This document shows, one piece after another, positions 55,297-63,912 of a DNA stretch of 64,000 bases (position 1 is the first letter of the stretch; each line of letters begins with the position of its first letter). The notes beneath the pieces are model-generated. The model worked only from the letters and a program-made list of their open reading frames with translations. It searched no databases and was not told the origin of the DNA. This DNA comes from Firmicutes bacterium HGW-Firmicutes-15. GTDB taxonomy: Bacteria > Bacillota > Syntrophomonadia > Syntrophomonadales > Syntrophomonadaceae. The translations under genes were made by a program, and so were the position numbers. The DNA lies in assembly GCA_002840245.1 (NCBI GenBank), contig PHAA01000007.1, positions 148,352 through 212,351 on the forward strand, read 5' to 3'.

Positions 55297-55731
55297 CTAT
55301 AATGCATCTATCCCAGTTTGTTTAGCAGTTATTACTTGCCTCAGGACTTCAGCTATAGTTCTAACAGATGAACCTGGACCGAATATCTCCATTACTAATC
55401 CGGATTCCTTTAGAGAAGTCCTATGCATTTGAGGCATGACACCCCCACCGATGAGAATTATATCCTGGGCATCTCTGGCATCCAATAATTCACGAAGTCT
55501 AGGAAATAGTTCCATTTCACGGCCGGTATGAACACCAAGTCCCACAATATCTACATCTTCCTGTAATGCTGCTTCGACTATCTCTTCCAGTGAACGGTAC
55601 AAACCGGTGAAAATTACCTCCATACCGCATTCATCCCTCAACCCGCGAGCAACCAGACGAATTCCTCTATCATGAGAGTCCAGACCTGTTTTAGCTAGCA
55701 GGACTCTCATTGGTTTGTTCCCCATACCCAA
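55297..55731 (-). CDS. Second, divergent B12-binding domain protein of the mutase family
   Basis: The 144-residue protein is a stand-alone cobalamin-binding domain. The lower-ligand motif is kept (LDSHDRG, His the expected cobalt ligand) and the GG motif is present (IGGGVMP), but the SxL motif normally seen as GLSxLSG reads GLGVHTG. It may bind corrinoid in a modified way, or be a carrier or regulator. It lies directly downstream of the MeaB gene. It duplicates the small subunit at 56744-57148. Confidence 0.88.
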   Translation of the reverse strand: MGMGNKPMRVLLAKTGLDSHDRGIRLVARGLRDECGMEVIFTGLYRSLEEIVEAALQEDVDIVGLGVHTGREMELFPRLRELLDARDAQDIILIGGGVMPQMHRTSLKESGLVMEIFGPGSSVRTIAEVLRQVITAKQTGIDAL

Positions 55732-55761
55732 CCTCCCTTAAAGGAATGGCTTTATTAATCG

Positions 55762-56739
55762 CTAGACCTTTAGACAATCATGACTAATCAAATATTTTTC
55801 TGCGACTAATTCGGCTAAAGAATATGGATCTAACTCTCTCTTCATTATCTTTTGTACCATTAACTCTAGTTCACCATTTGCAGCCAGATCATCAAGAATC
55901 GGTGCTAGAATGGCAGCTCGCAGAGACTCATAAATTTCCGCCGTAGCCTTACGGTGACTTCGAGTAGCTAAAATGTTGCTTTTTATCAAATACTGATAAT
56001 GCTCATCGATTTTATCAGTGAGAACTCCAACACTTTGGGCAAAGGATATTGGTTCTGATACGCTCTCTACAGAAACGATGGGTGGAATCCATCCATTTTC
56101 AAATTTTCCCATTTGGAGCATACTTAATGTCTCCTTATGGAGTCTGGCTGCACCTTCGCGGTCAGCCTTATTAATAACAAATATATCAGCTATCTCCATC
56201 AGACCAGCTTTTAGAGCTTGCACCTCATCGCCCATTCCTGGAACCAGAACTACTATTATCGTGTGAGCGTGATTTATTATTTCCACCTCTTGTTGTCCAA
56301 CTCCGACCGTCTCCACTATGATAACGTCTTTGCCCATAACATCTAGTACGTGAATTCCATCACCAACTGCTTTGGATAGTCCACCCATGGCCCCACGGGT
56401 TGCCATGCTGCGAACGAAAACACCCGTATCCTCTGCATGACGCTGCATACGGATCCTATCCCCCAGTAAAGCTCCGCCAGTAAAAGGGCTGGTTGGGTCA
56501 ACTGCCATTACGCCAACAGTTTTGTCTTTATTACGATACGAGGCTATCATTTCATCAGTAAGCGTACTTTTACCTGCCCCCGGTGACCCGGTAATCCCTA
56601 TTACATGAGCCTTTCCAGTGAATGGGAAGATGTGTTTAATCGCTGCTTCAGTGCCTGGCATATTATCTTCCATGTTTCTGATAAGGCGGGAGGCCGCACG
56701 AACGTCCCCCGCCATAGCCCTCTTCCCTAATTCTTCCAT
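55762..56739 (-). CDS. meaB: Mutase-associated GTPase chaperone MeaB (ArgK family)
   Basis: The 325-residue G3E GTPase has Walker A GSPGAGKSTL, the FVRSMATRGAMGGLS switch region, the DVIIVETVGVGQ segment and the NKAD base motif. MeaB gates adenosylcobalamin loading and protects B12-dependent acyl-CoA mutases. ATG 56739 follows AAGGACGTG four bases after the small mutase subunit stop; the frame is open to 56802 inside that gene. Confidence 0.95.
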   Translation of the reverse strand: MEELGKRAMAGDVRAASRLIRNMEDNMPGTEAAIKHIFPFTGKAHVIGITGSPGAGKSTLTDEMIASYRNKDKTVGVMAVDPTSPFTGGALLGDRIRMQRHAEDTGVFVRSMATRGAMGGLSKAVGDGIHVLDVMGKDVIIVETVGVGQQEVEIINHAHTIIVVLVPGMGDEVQALKAGLMEIADIFVINKADREGAARLHKETLSMLQMGKFENGWIPPIVSVESVSEPISFAQSVGVLTDKIDEHYQYLIKSNILATRSHRKATAEIYESLRAAILAPILDDLAANGELELMVQKIMKRELDPYSLAELVAEKYLISHDCLKV

Positions 56740-56743
56740 ATTA

Positions 56744-57148
56744 TCACGTCCTTGGATGAATATTTTCGTTGATCCAATCGACCAGAGACTCAAGTGTTGC
56801 ACCCGGGGTAAAAAGTGCCTTTAGACCTGCATCATAGAGTGGCTGCAAATCCTTATCAGGTATTATTCCTCCGCCTATTACGGTAATGTCATCAGCACCC
56901 TGCTCCTTTAGGAGTTTGACTACTTGTGGATATAGATACATATGGGCTCCAGACAAACAGCTCAGACCTACCACATCAACGTCTTCTTGAATAGCGGCTG
57001 AGGCAACTTGTTCAGGGGTTTGGTGACAACCGGTATATATTACCTCAAAGCCTGCATCCCGAAAACATCTGGCTAAAACTTTTGCACCCCGGTCATGTCC
57101 ATCCAAACCTGGTTTAGCAATCAATATACGAATTTTTCTATCTGACAT
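56744..57148 (-). CDS. Acyl-CoA mutase small (B12-binding) subunit
   Basis: The 134-residue cobalamin-binding subunit has the full DGHDRG / GLSCLSG / IGGGI set of motifs (lower axial His about 17). Its size and sequence match IcmB-like and the C-terminal part of methylmalonyl-CoA mutase. The gene follows the large subunit after 25 bases and together they form one enzyme. Confidence 0.93.
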   Translation of the reverse strand: MSDRKIRILIAKPGLDGHDRGAKVLARCFRDAGFEVIYTGCHQTPEQVASAAIQEDVDVVGLSCLSGAHMYLYPQVVKLLKEQGADDITVIGGGIIPDKDLQPLYDAGLKALFTPGATLESLVDWINENIHPRT

Positions 57149-57173
57149 ACTACTTTACCTCCTTCAACCGTTT

Positions 57174-58853
57174 TTAGTATATTCCGGGGTCCCGATATTC
57201 GCCGTAGACTTCCCGATAAACATCGCATATCTCCTGCATAGTACCATAAGCCTTCACCGTCTCAATACAGAAAGGCATTACATTTTCGCCCTTCTTACAT
57301 GCTTGGGCCAGATTCTTTAGACACTCAGCAACAAAACGGTTATCACGTTTCCGTTTTACTTCGTGCAGTCGTGCAATTTGCTGAGTTTCAATCGAATCGT
57401 CGATTTCTATTAGCGGTATCTCAACTACCTCATCAGTGACATATTTATTGACGCCAATCATGATTTTCTCTTTGGCATCAATCTGCTTCTGGAACTTGTA
57501 AGCGGCATCGGAAATTTCCAACTGCGGGAATCCGTTTTCGATGGCCTTAACCATTCCGCCCATTTCGTCTATCTTATGGATATATTCCCATGCTTTCTCT
57601 TCCATTTCATTGGTGAGAGCTTCTACGAAATAGGAACCAGCCAGTGGATCTAAAGTATTGGCAACACCGGTCTCGTCAGCTATAATCTGCTGAGTCCTAA
57701 GTGCGATTTGAACCGCGTGATCAGAAGGCAGGCAAAGAACCTCATCTAGGGAATTAGTGTGCAATGACTGAGTTCCTCCCAGAACTGCTGCCAAAGCTTG
57801 AAGAGCAGTTCTCACCACGTTATTGTACGGTTGCTGAGCGGTTAGTGAACATCCGGCAGTCTGAGTATGGAAGCGCATCCACCATGATCTGGGATCCTGG
57901 GAATTATAGCGTTCTCTCATGGCTTTAGCCCAAATCCTGCGGGCAGCACGCATCTTGGCAATTTCCTCAAAGAAATCGACATGCGAGTTAAAGAAGAAAG
58001 ATAATCTAGGAGCGAACTCGTCAACATGCAAACCCTTACGACGAATCGTATCCTCAACATATTCCATCCCATCACGAAGTGTAAAAGCAAGTTCCTGAAC
58101 AGCTGTGGCACCAGCTTCTCTAATGTGATAACCGCTTATGCTGATCGTGTTCCAGTTAGGAACATGTCTGGTTCCAAATTCAACCGTATCACTAATGAGC
58201 TTCACTGACGCCTCGGGCGGGCACATAAGGGTCTTCTGAGCAATAAACTCTTTTAACATATCATTCTGAATGGTACCACCAAGCTTACTCAGCGGAATGC
58301 CCTGTATTTCAGCCGAAGCCAGATACATTGCCCAAATGGCAGTAGCTGGAGGATTGATAGTCATGGAAGTGGTTATTTTATCGAGGGGAATCCCCTTTAT
58401 AAGAGTCTGAAAGTCGTCGATGGTATCAATGGCAACACCACATTTGCCGCATTCACCTTTCGCCTTGGGTGAATCAGTGTCATATCCCATTAAGGTCGGG
58501 AAATCGAAAGCTGTACTCAAACCGGTTTGACCTGTATTTAGCAGATAATGCCAGCGTTCGTTAGTTACGGCCGCACTGCCCATACCGGCAAACATTCTAA
58601 AGGTCCAATATTTGCCGCGATACCCGGTAGCCTGATTGCCGCGCAGATATGGGTACTGCCCTGGGTAGGAGATATCCTTTTCAAAATCCATGTCCTTGAT
58701 GTCTTCGGGGCCATAAAGCCTCCTGATCGGCAGGTCGGATACTGTAGTCCACTCAGATTTCTGGTCAGCTCTCTTCGAGGTTATCTTTTTTACCTCATCC
58801 TCCCATTTTTTCCTCAATGAACTAGATTGGTTTAATAATTCTTCAGTAAACAA
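57174..58853 (-). CDS. B12-dependent acyl-CoA mutase large subunit, isobutyryl-CoA mutase-like active site
   Basis: The 559-residue substrate-binding barrel would normally be labelled methylmalonyl-CoA mutase. CoA-contact motifs are present (NQATGYRG, KYWTFRMFAG), as are GGTIQND and ISGYHIREAG (catalytic His243). Two substrate-specificity positions differ: the Tyr89 equivalent (P. shermanii numbering) is Phe88 (WTFRMF) and the Arg207 equivalent is Gln206 (FIAQKT). This pair matches isobutyryl-CoA mutase, which interconverts n-butyryl- and isobutyryl-CoA. Lacking Arg207, binding of methylmalonyl carboxylate is unlikely. The length without a fused B12 domain also matches the IcmA plus IcmB arrangement. 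Confidence 0.92.
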   Translation of the reverse strand: MFTEELLNQSSSLRKKWEDEVKKITSKRADQKSEWTTVSDLPIRRLYGPEDIKDMDFEKDISYPGQYPYLRGNQATGYRGKYWTFRMFAGMGSAAVTNERWHYLLNTGQTGLSTAFDFPTLMGYDTDSPKAKGECGKCGVAIDTIDDFQTLIKGIPLDKITTSMTINPPATAIWAMYLASAEIQGIPLSKLGGTIQNDMLKEFIAQKTLMCPPEASVKLISDTVEFGTRHVPNWNTISISGYHIREAGATAVQELAFTLRDGMEYVEDTIRRKGLHVDEFAPRLSFFFNSHVDFFEEIAKMRAARRIWAKAMRERYNSQDPRSWWMRFHTQTAGCSLTAQQPYNNVVRTALQALAAVLGGTQSLHTNSLDEVLCLPSDHAVQIALRTQQIIADETGVANTLDPLAGSYFVEALTNEMEEKAWEYIHKIDEMGGMVKAIENGFPQLEISDAAYKFQKQIDAKEKIMIGVNKYVTDEVVEIPLIEIDDSIETQQIARLHEVKRKRDNRFVAECLKNLAQACKKGENVMPFCIETVKAYGTMQEICDVYREVYGEYRDPGIY

Positions 58854-58926
58854 TTATCATTCCCTCCTCAATTTAAACATATAACAAAAACTGCTTATTC
58901 TTATAATGTCAGTTTATTGTTTGCCC

Positions 58927-59478
58927 TCAGTATTCAATGCCGGCTCTATCTTTTATTCCGGCCGCATAATGATGTTTTATTTCTGTAACTTCACTAACCA
59001 AGTCAGCAAATTCTTTCAATTCTTCAAAAGCGTACCTACCAGTCAACATAATATCCAAATCAGATGCTTTGCTTCGAAGCAGTTGAAGCACTTCATCCTT
59101 AGGAATCAGATTGAAGTAAACTGCCACATTTATTTCATCGAGGATGACTAAGTCGAACTCACCACTGTTGACAACCTCCTTGGCTTTTTCAAAACCTTGT
59201 TGCGCGAGTTCAATGTCAACCGGGGCAGGGTTATCCCGCATAACAAAACTATCCAGCCCAAATTGATAATATGTGAAATTCGGCAGATATTTTTCAGCTG
59301 CCAAGACCTCGCCATATTTACGCCCCTTCATGAACTGAATCATGCATACTCGGTATCCCTGTCCAATAGCTCTCAAGGCCTGACCAAATGCAGATGTTGT
59401 TTTACCTTTGCCGTTACCAGTAATCACCATTACCAGTCCCCGTTTTGCCTTGGTTGCAGTGGACTCCTTTACTGCCAA
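58927..59478 (-). CDS. cobO: Corrinoid adenosyltransferase (CobO/CobA type)
   Basis: The 183-residue P-loop enzyme has TGNGKGKTTSAFGQALR, VCMIQFMKG and LVILDEINVA, the signatures of the CobA/CobO group. It transfers the adenosyl group of ATP to cob(I)alamin, making the coenzyme for the mutase encoded just downstream (73-base spacing). It is the first gene of the sigma-54-controlled operon. Confidence 0.95.
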   Translation of the reverse strand: MAVKESTATKAKRGLVMVITGNGKGKTTSAFGQALRAIGQGYRVCMIQFMKGRKYGEVLAAEKYLPNFTYYQFGLDSFVMRDNPAPVDIELAQQGFEKAKEVVNSGEFDLVILDEINVAVYFNLIPKDEVLQLLRSKASDLDIMLTGRYAFEELKEFADLVSEVTEIKHHYAAGIKDRAGIEY

Positions 59479-59616
59479 TTTACTCGCCCCCTTTTCTTCT
59501 TTTATACGTTTTGGTACAAGGAGTTGTTGGCAATTTGCCTCATATATATTCTTGAATTCCTAAAACATGAAATTAATTTTGTACCCCAATCAATTTCAAT
59601 ATTTACATCATAATTA

Positions 59617-59632
59617 CGCAACAATTATGCCA
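59617..59632 (-). promoter_or_regulatory. Sigma-54 (-24/-12) promoter for the cobO-mutase operon
   Basis: The minus strand reads TGGCATAATTGTTGCG: the invariant GG and GC pairs are at the correct 10-base separation and TGGCA and TTGC are intact. It lies about 140 bases upstream of cobO and about 480 downstream of the end of a sigma-54 activator gene, with TTGC-rich dyads between them. Confidence 0.7.
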
Positions 59633-59840
59633 ACATTAAATTAATTAGCAACTACCCTAAATATTCATACAAGTTGATGTCACTGTTGAAACTCATATTA
59701 GGTCTCAAAAGTAGTTGAATTAGTGCTTTCACCCATAAATATGTCTCATATTGGAATAAAAAGGGACATTTTAGGCTCAATAATGAAGAAGTCATTTACG
59801 AAAAGGAATTTCCGCAATGACATCAGGTTAGATAAACAAA

Positions 59841-59895
59841 GAAGTATAAATAGCAATGCCGTTGCTCAGCTGCAACAGCATTGCTATTTATCTTC
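59841..59895. repeat. Long dyad with nested GTTGC/GCAAC palindrome
   Basis: Outer arms GAAG(T)ATAAATAGCAATGC and GCATTGCTATTTATCTTC (18 bp with one bulge) enclose GTTGC-TCAGCT-GCAAC. It sits about 210-280 bp upstream of the sigma-54 promoter. It may be a terminator for the activator gene, an enhancer site, or both. The rest of the gap 59479-60113 has no credible coding sequence. Confidence 0.6.
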
Positions 59896-60026
59896 TTACA
59901 TCCTGGCAATTATTTTTGCACTTTTGCAATACTTACCAATGTTTATATAATAATCTGGATCCTTTTTCGGATTAATAACAACAAAAGAGGTTAGTTTTTC
60001 AAGCATTCCCTTTTATTCGATTAAAA

Positions 60027-60114
60027 ACGCGTTGCAATATGCCAACGTTTTGGTTGAAATACCCGTGTTGCACATTTGGGTTATAATGTTGTCGCGTTGC
60101 AACAACATTATAAC
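60027..60114. promoter_or_regulatory. Cluster of GTTGC elements and a 13-bp inverted repeat
   Basis: CGTTGCAATATGCCAACG, CGTGTTGCACA and the perfect arms GTTATAATGTTGT/ACAACATTATAAC (60080-60114) around CGCGTTGCA crowd the 3' end of the activator gene; the last arm touches its stop codon. These GTTGC/GCAAC units recur in the dyad at 59841-59895. They are candidate binding sites for the activator, and the large hairpin could also end or stabilise its mRNA. Confidence 0.5.
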
Positions 60115-62216
60115 TAACTGTTTTTTATTTGAACAATATGGTATTTTGCTGCTTTTCTTACAATGGTTGAAGCATTTACTTCCAATTCTTTAGCCATTTG
60201 TCTAGTAGTCTGATATTTGGAATAGACTTTTTCAATTAGCTGTTTCTCAACACTTTCGATAGCATCTCTTAACGGAATTATACCTGAAACTATTATACAT
60301 GAAGAACTTACGCCTACCGTCTCCCCCAGATGGGAAGACAAATCTTCCCTGCTGAGTATATCGCTAGGTGTAATAACCACCAATCGCTCAATGAGGTTTT
60401 CCAGTTCCCTAACATTGCCAGGCCAATCATATTGCATGAAAATATCAACCACTCCTGGAGATATCCTTTTATTCATTTTGTATTTGCGGTTAAATAATTG
60501 AATGAAGTGGGCTACAAGGGCGGGAATATCTTCTTTCCTATCACGTAGAGGCGGCGTATTTATAGGTACTACATTCAATCTATAATAAAGATCCTCACGA
60601 AACATTTTTTTCCGCACCATTTCTAAAAGATCTCTGTTGGTAGCAGTCACAATGCGCACATCAATGTTACTATAACTTCCTCCCCCAACTCTGATAATTT
60701 CTTTGCTCTGTAAAAACCGCAGAAGTTTTACCTGCAAATTTAATGGTACTTCACCAATCTCATCCAGAAATAAAGTACCTCCGGATGCCAGTTCAATGTA
60801 TCCTGGTTTTCCTTCCTTTTTGGCTCCTGTGAACGCCCCACCCTCGTATCCAAACAATTCTGACTCTAATAGATTTTCAGGAATAGCCCCACAGTTTACC
60901 TTAATCAATGGCTTACCATTACGTGAACTACTGGAATGAATTGTCTCAGCAATCAGTTCCTTACCGGTGCCTGATTCACCAGTTATTAATATGGTGGAAT
61001 CAACTGCTGCCAATCTAATAACCATGTTAATCAGATTCCTCATCTTAGTAGAATTAAACACCATTTTCTCGCTGCCAATATACTGCATCTTCAAAGTACG
61101 GATTTGGCTTTCATAGTGTTGGCTTAAACCTTCCACCTGTTCAAGCTTTTGCCTTAATAAATTTAACTCAGTTATATCTCTTACATTACATACAACCCTT
61201 ATTATATTACCATTATTATCCATTACCGGATTTCCCGTGGTTAAGGTAAGCTTACCGGTTTTACTTTCCTGCATTTTCGTAATGGATTTTTTTTGCTCCA
61301 GTACATAGCAGGTTACAGGATCGGATATAATTCCATCCCTTTTAATGACCTCTACACTCTTCCCCAAATATTCATGGGCATCTATTCCGGTTAGATTCTC
61401 AAATGCTTTGTTGTAACGTAAAGTAATTCCTTTACCATCGGTTATAAATAGCCCATCATATGATGATTCTACTATAGCGTCAAGTTCATTATTTAATTCT
61501 TTAACATAATTTAATTCCTTGGACATTTTATCCATTTCGGATATATCCTGAAGAACAGCAACCGCACCAATTATCTTACCATCTTTCTTAATAGGTGAGC
61601 GGTTAGATAGGAAGAAACGGTCATTGAGTTTCACTTTCTTTAAAGGCTCTACTTTTCCGGTCTGAATTATATCCATAAGATCACTGGTTGGCAGTACTTC
61701 TAATATGCTTTTGCCGATGACATCATCGGCCTTCCTACCAAGCAACTTTTCCGCCGCCGAGTTCCAGATCTTGATTATACCTTTTTCATCAACTGAAACA
61801 ATCATATTATAGGCCGAGTTAATAATAGTATCATATTCAAGAGAAATGTTGCTGTAGGAATTGAAGAAGGCTTTAGCTATATCTCCGCGGGTAATAATCC
61901 CCACTACTTTACCATCTTCATCTACCACAGGAAGTCGAGGTACGGTAGGATTTACTACCTCCCCAAACTCATCATCAGGAAGTCCGGTGAGAATATCCCG
62001 GGTCATTAATTCTTCAACTCTCGTCTCCAAATTCATACGATTATTAATAGCGCGATAAATGTGGCTCTTAGTGAAAAGCCCTATTAATTTTCCGTTTTCA
62101 TCTAATACTGGCGCCCCATCAATCTTATTGTCCATGAAAATGCTTACTACCTCACCAACTGTTTGATTAGGAGTTAAGGTTAAGGGGTCAGTGGTCATAA
62201 TTTCCCGGATCTTCAT
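60114..62216 (-). CDS. Sigma-54-dependent activator (CBS-CBS-PAS-PAS-AAA+-Fis HTH)
   Basis: The 700-residue protein has two CBS domains (about 1-125; [22 protein letters not shown]), two PAS domains (about 130-245 and 250-370), an AAA+ domain with GESGTGKE and the sigma-54 contact loop GAFTGA, and a Fis-type HTH. CBS pairs usually bind adenine nucleotides or acyl/adenosyl ligands, so energy state or a CoA/adenosyl signal may be sensed. ATG 62216 after AAGGAGGGG is the start; the frame runs on to 62402 without a ribosome site. It is the likely activator of the cobO-mutase operon. Confidence 0.94.
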   Translation of the reverse strand: MKIREIMTTDPLTLTPNQTVGEVVSIFMDNKIDGAPVLDENGKLIGLFTKSHIYRAINNRMNLETRVEELMTRDILTGLPDDEFGEVVNPTVPRLPVVDEDGKVVGIITRGDIAKAFFNSYSNISLEYDTIINSAYNMIVSVDEKGIIKIWNSAAEKLLGRKADDVIGKSILEVLPTSDLMDIIQTGKVEPLKKVKLNDRFFLSNRSPIKKDGKIIGAVAVLQDISEMDKMSKELNYVKELNNELDAIVESSYDGLFITDGKGITLRYNKAFENLTGIDAHEYLGKSVEVIKRDGIISDPVTCYVLEQKKSITKMQESKTGKLTLTTGNPVMDNNGNIIRVVCNVRDITELNLLRQKLEQVEGLSQHYESQIRTLKMQYIGSEKMVFNSTKMRNLINMVIRLAAVDSTILITGESGTGKELIAETIHSSSSRNGKPLIKVNCGAIPENLLESELFGYEGGAFTGAKKEGKPGYIELASGGTLFLDEIGEVPLNLQVKLLRFLQSKEIIRVGGGSYSNIDVRIVTATNRDLLEMVRKKMFREDLYYRLNVVPINTPPLRDRKEDIPALVAHFIQLFNRKYKMNKRISPGVVDIFMQYDWPGNVRELENLIERLVVITPSDILSREDLSSHLGETVGVSSSCIIVSGIIPLRDAIESVEKQLIEKVYSKYQTTRQMAKELEVNASTIVRKAAKYHIVQIKNS

Positions 62217-62429
62217 GATATATCCCCTCCTTATACTATTATTTAACAAAAGACTTGGTCTGTTTTTCCTTTGGTTTATATACAGTAAAATCAAGGAAAA
62301 TGTAATGCAGATAATTGATGAGATCCCACTATATCTAGTACCTTTTCTATGGCAGGCTGTGTGAAAACCATTAATTAGCACTGCCACGAATACGTTATTC
62401 AACTATATAAAAATTTGACCTGGCATAAT

Positions 62430-62469
62430 CGTAAATTAATGGGTTTCTTCGTAAATTAATGGGTTTCTA
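62430..62469 (+). repeat. 20-bp tandem duplication at the IS left end
   Basis: CGTAAATTAATGGGTTTCTT at 62430-62449 is repeated at 62450-62469 with one final mismatch. The second copy covers the transposase stop codon. Confidence 0.85.
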
Positions 62470-63912
62470 ACCCTCCAATATCCCTATCAACTTCTCTGTT
62501 CCCATGATATTTATCATTCGTTTCATGTTATATATCAAAAAATGCATAAACGATTCAGTCCGGACACTTTCTGTTCGCCTAGTCAGGAAATACGAAAAGC
62601 CCCAATTACGTTTCAATGTGCCAAATGGATGCTCTGCAAGACGTTGCCGTTTCTTATATATATCTACATTTTCGGCAGTACGCTTGTCCACCTCATCAGC
62701 AATTCTTTGAAACGGCCTGTCGTGTATAGTTCTTCCATCTTTATTTGTTGTGCATTTGTCTCTAACGGGGCAATTTGAACATGCTCCAGAATTCGTATAT
62801 CGATTATGATCAGCATACTTGGCATTTTCTTTTCTTGATTTGTATGCTTTTAAAACATGCCCTTGAGGACATATATATCCATCATTTTCTTCATCATATT
62901 TAAACTGCGATTTACCATAACCAATAGTTGCTGCCATATGAGAATGATTAGCTTTCGATACTATAGGTATAATATTATCTTCTTTGCATTTTGCAAACTC
63001 TGATGCGGAATAGTAGCCTTTATCAGCAATTGCAATTATTTGATCAACGCCCAGCTCTTCTTTTGCCTGTGATGTAATATTATGAAATTGCTGCTTATCA
63101 ACAGGCTCACTTGTAACATCTACAGCTACTACAAGATGGTTTTTATCGTCAACAGCTATCTGAACATTGTGGCATATATCTGCACCATTATTGTTCATCC
63201 TCATTAATCTGGAATCCGGATCTGTTATATATATCGGACCATTTTCCTTAACCTGTTTTTCCAATGCATTAAGCTCAGATAGACGATCCTGGATACCCTT
63301 AATTTTTGATTCTATATCAGTTCTGCTAAGTTTGATGCTTTGACTCTCACATTCTTCACTATCCCAATTATCAAGCAAAGATATATATTTTTCTGCTGCT
63401 TCCGTATAGTATTCAATAGTCTTTTGTAGCTTTTTCTCTGTGTGATATGCTTTGCGACCGTTATTAGCTCTAAATTTACTACCGTCTACAGCAATAATTT
63501 CTTTACCAATTAAACCAAGCTCATCACATAACAAACTGAATCTGCTGAATGCAAGCTTAATTGGCTTTTTATTATTTTTTCTGAAATCAGCTATTGTTTT
63601 GAAATCCGGCTTTAGCTCGTTAATCAGCCACATTACTTCTATGTTTCGGTAGCATTCTTTTTCTATTTTTCTTGATGATCGAATTCCATTGAAATAGCTG
63701 TATGTGTAAAGCTTAAACAAATCAACGGGACTGTAAGGCTTTCTCCCAGTTTCCTTCGTTTCACTATGAGTGAAACCTATTGAGAATATGTCCATGTTAT
63801 CGACAATTGCGTCTATCGCTCTGACTACATTATCTCCGGTTATCATTTCGTCAAGGCACATAGGAAATATGTTTAGTTGGTCTCTGTTTTCACCACTTAC
63901 ATACCTGCTCAT
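62467..63912 (-). CDS. IS1182-family transposase
   Basis: The protein has about 481 residues. It has the N-terminal DUF772-type region (LNIFPMCLDEMI; KPYSPVDLFKLYTYSYFNGI; DFKTIADFRKNN), the DDE-type catalytic core (VDGSKFRANN; IADKGYYSASEF) and the C-terminal zinc-like CSNCPVRDKC and EHPFGTLKRNWG segments of IS1182/IS4-like enzymes. The frame is open to 63954; ATG 63912 (MSRYVSGENRDQ) is the more usual start. It appears full length, so it may be active. Confidence 0.93.
   Translation of the reverse strand: MSRYVSGENRDQLNIFPMCLDEMITGDNVVRAIDAIVDNMDIFSIGFTHSETKETGRKPYSPVDLFKLYTYSYFNGIRSSRKIEKECYRNIEVMWLINELKPDFKTIADFRKNNKKPIKLAFSRFSLLCDELGLIGKEIIAVDGSKFRANNGRKAYHTEKKLQKTIEYYTEAAEKYISLLDNWDSEECESQSIKLSRTDIESKIKGIQDRLSELNALEKQVKENGPIYITDPDSRLMRMNNNGADICHNVQIAVDDKNHLVVAVDVTSEPVDKQQFHNITSQAKEELGVDQIIAIADKGYYSASEFAKCKEDNIIPIVSKANHSHMAATIGYGKSQFKYDEENDGYICPQGHVLKAYKSRKENAKYADHNRYTNSGACSNCPVRDKCTTNKDGRTIHDRPFQRIADEVDKRTAENVDIYKKRQRLAEHPFGTLKRNWGFSYFLTRRTESVRTESFMHFLIYNMKRMINIMGTEKLIGILEG

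Noticed and set aside
55297..58853. Assignment of the operon to the methylmalonyl-CoA/propionate pathway
   Set aside because: No epimerase, carboxyltransferase or succinyl-CoA genes are nearby and the large subunit lacks the Arg that binds the methylmalonyl carboxylate.
59723..59950. 75-codon plus-strand frame with a hydrophobic end
   Set aside because: It runs through the long dyad at 59841-59895, has no ribosome site and no family likeness.
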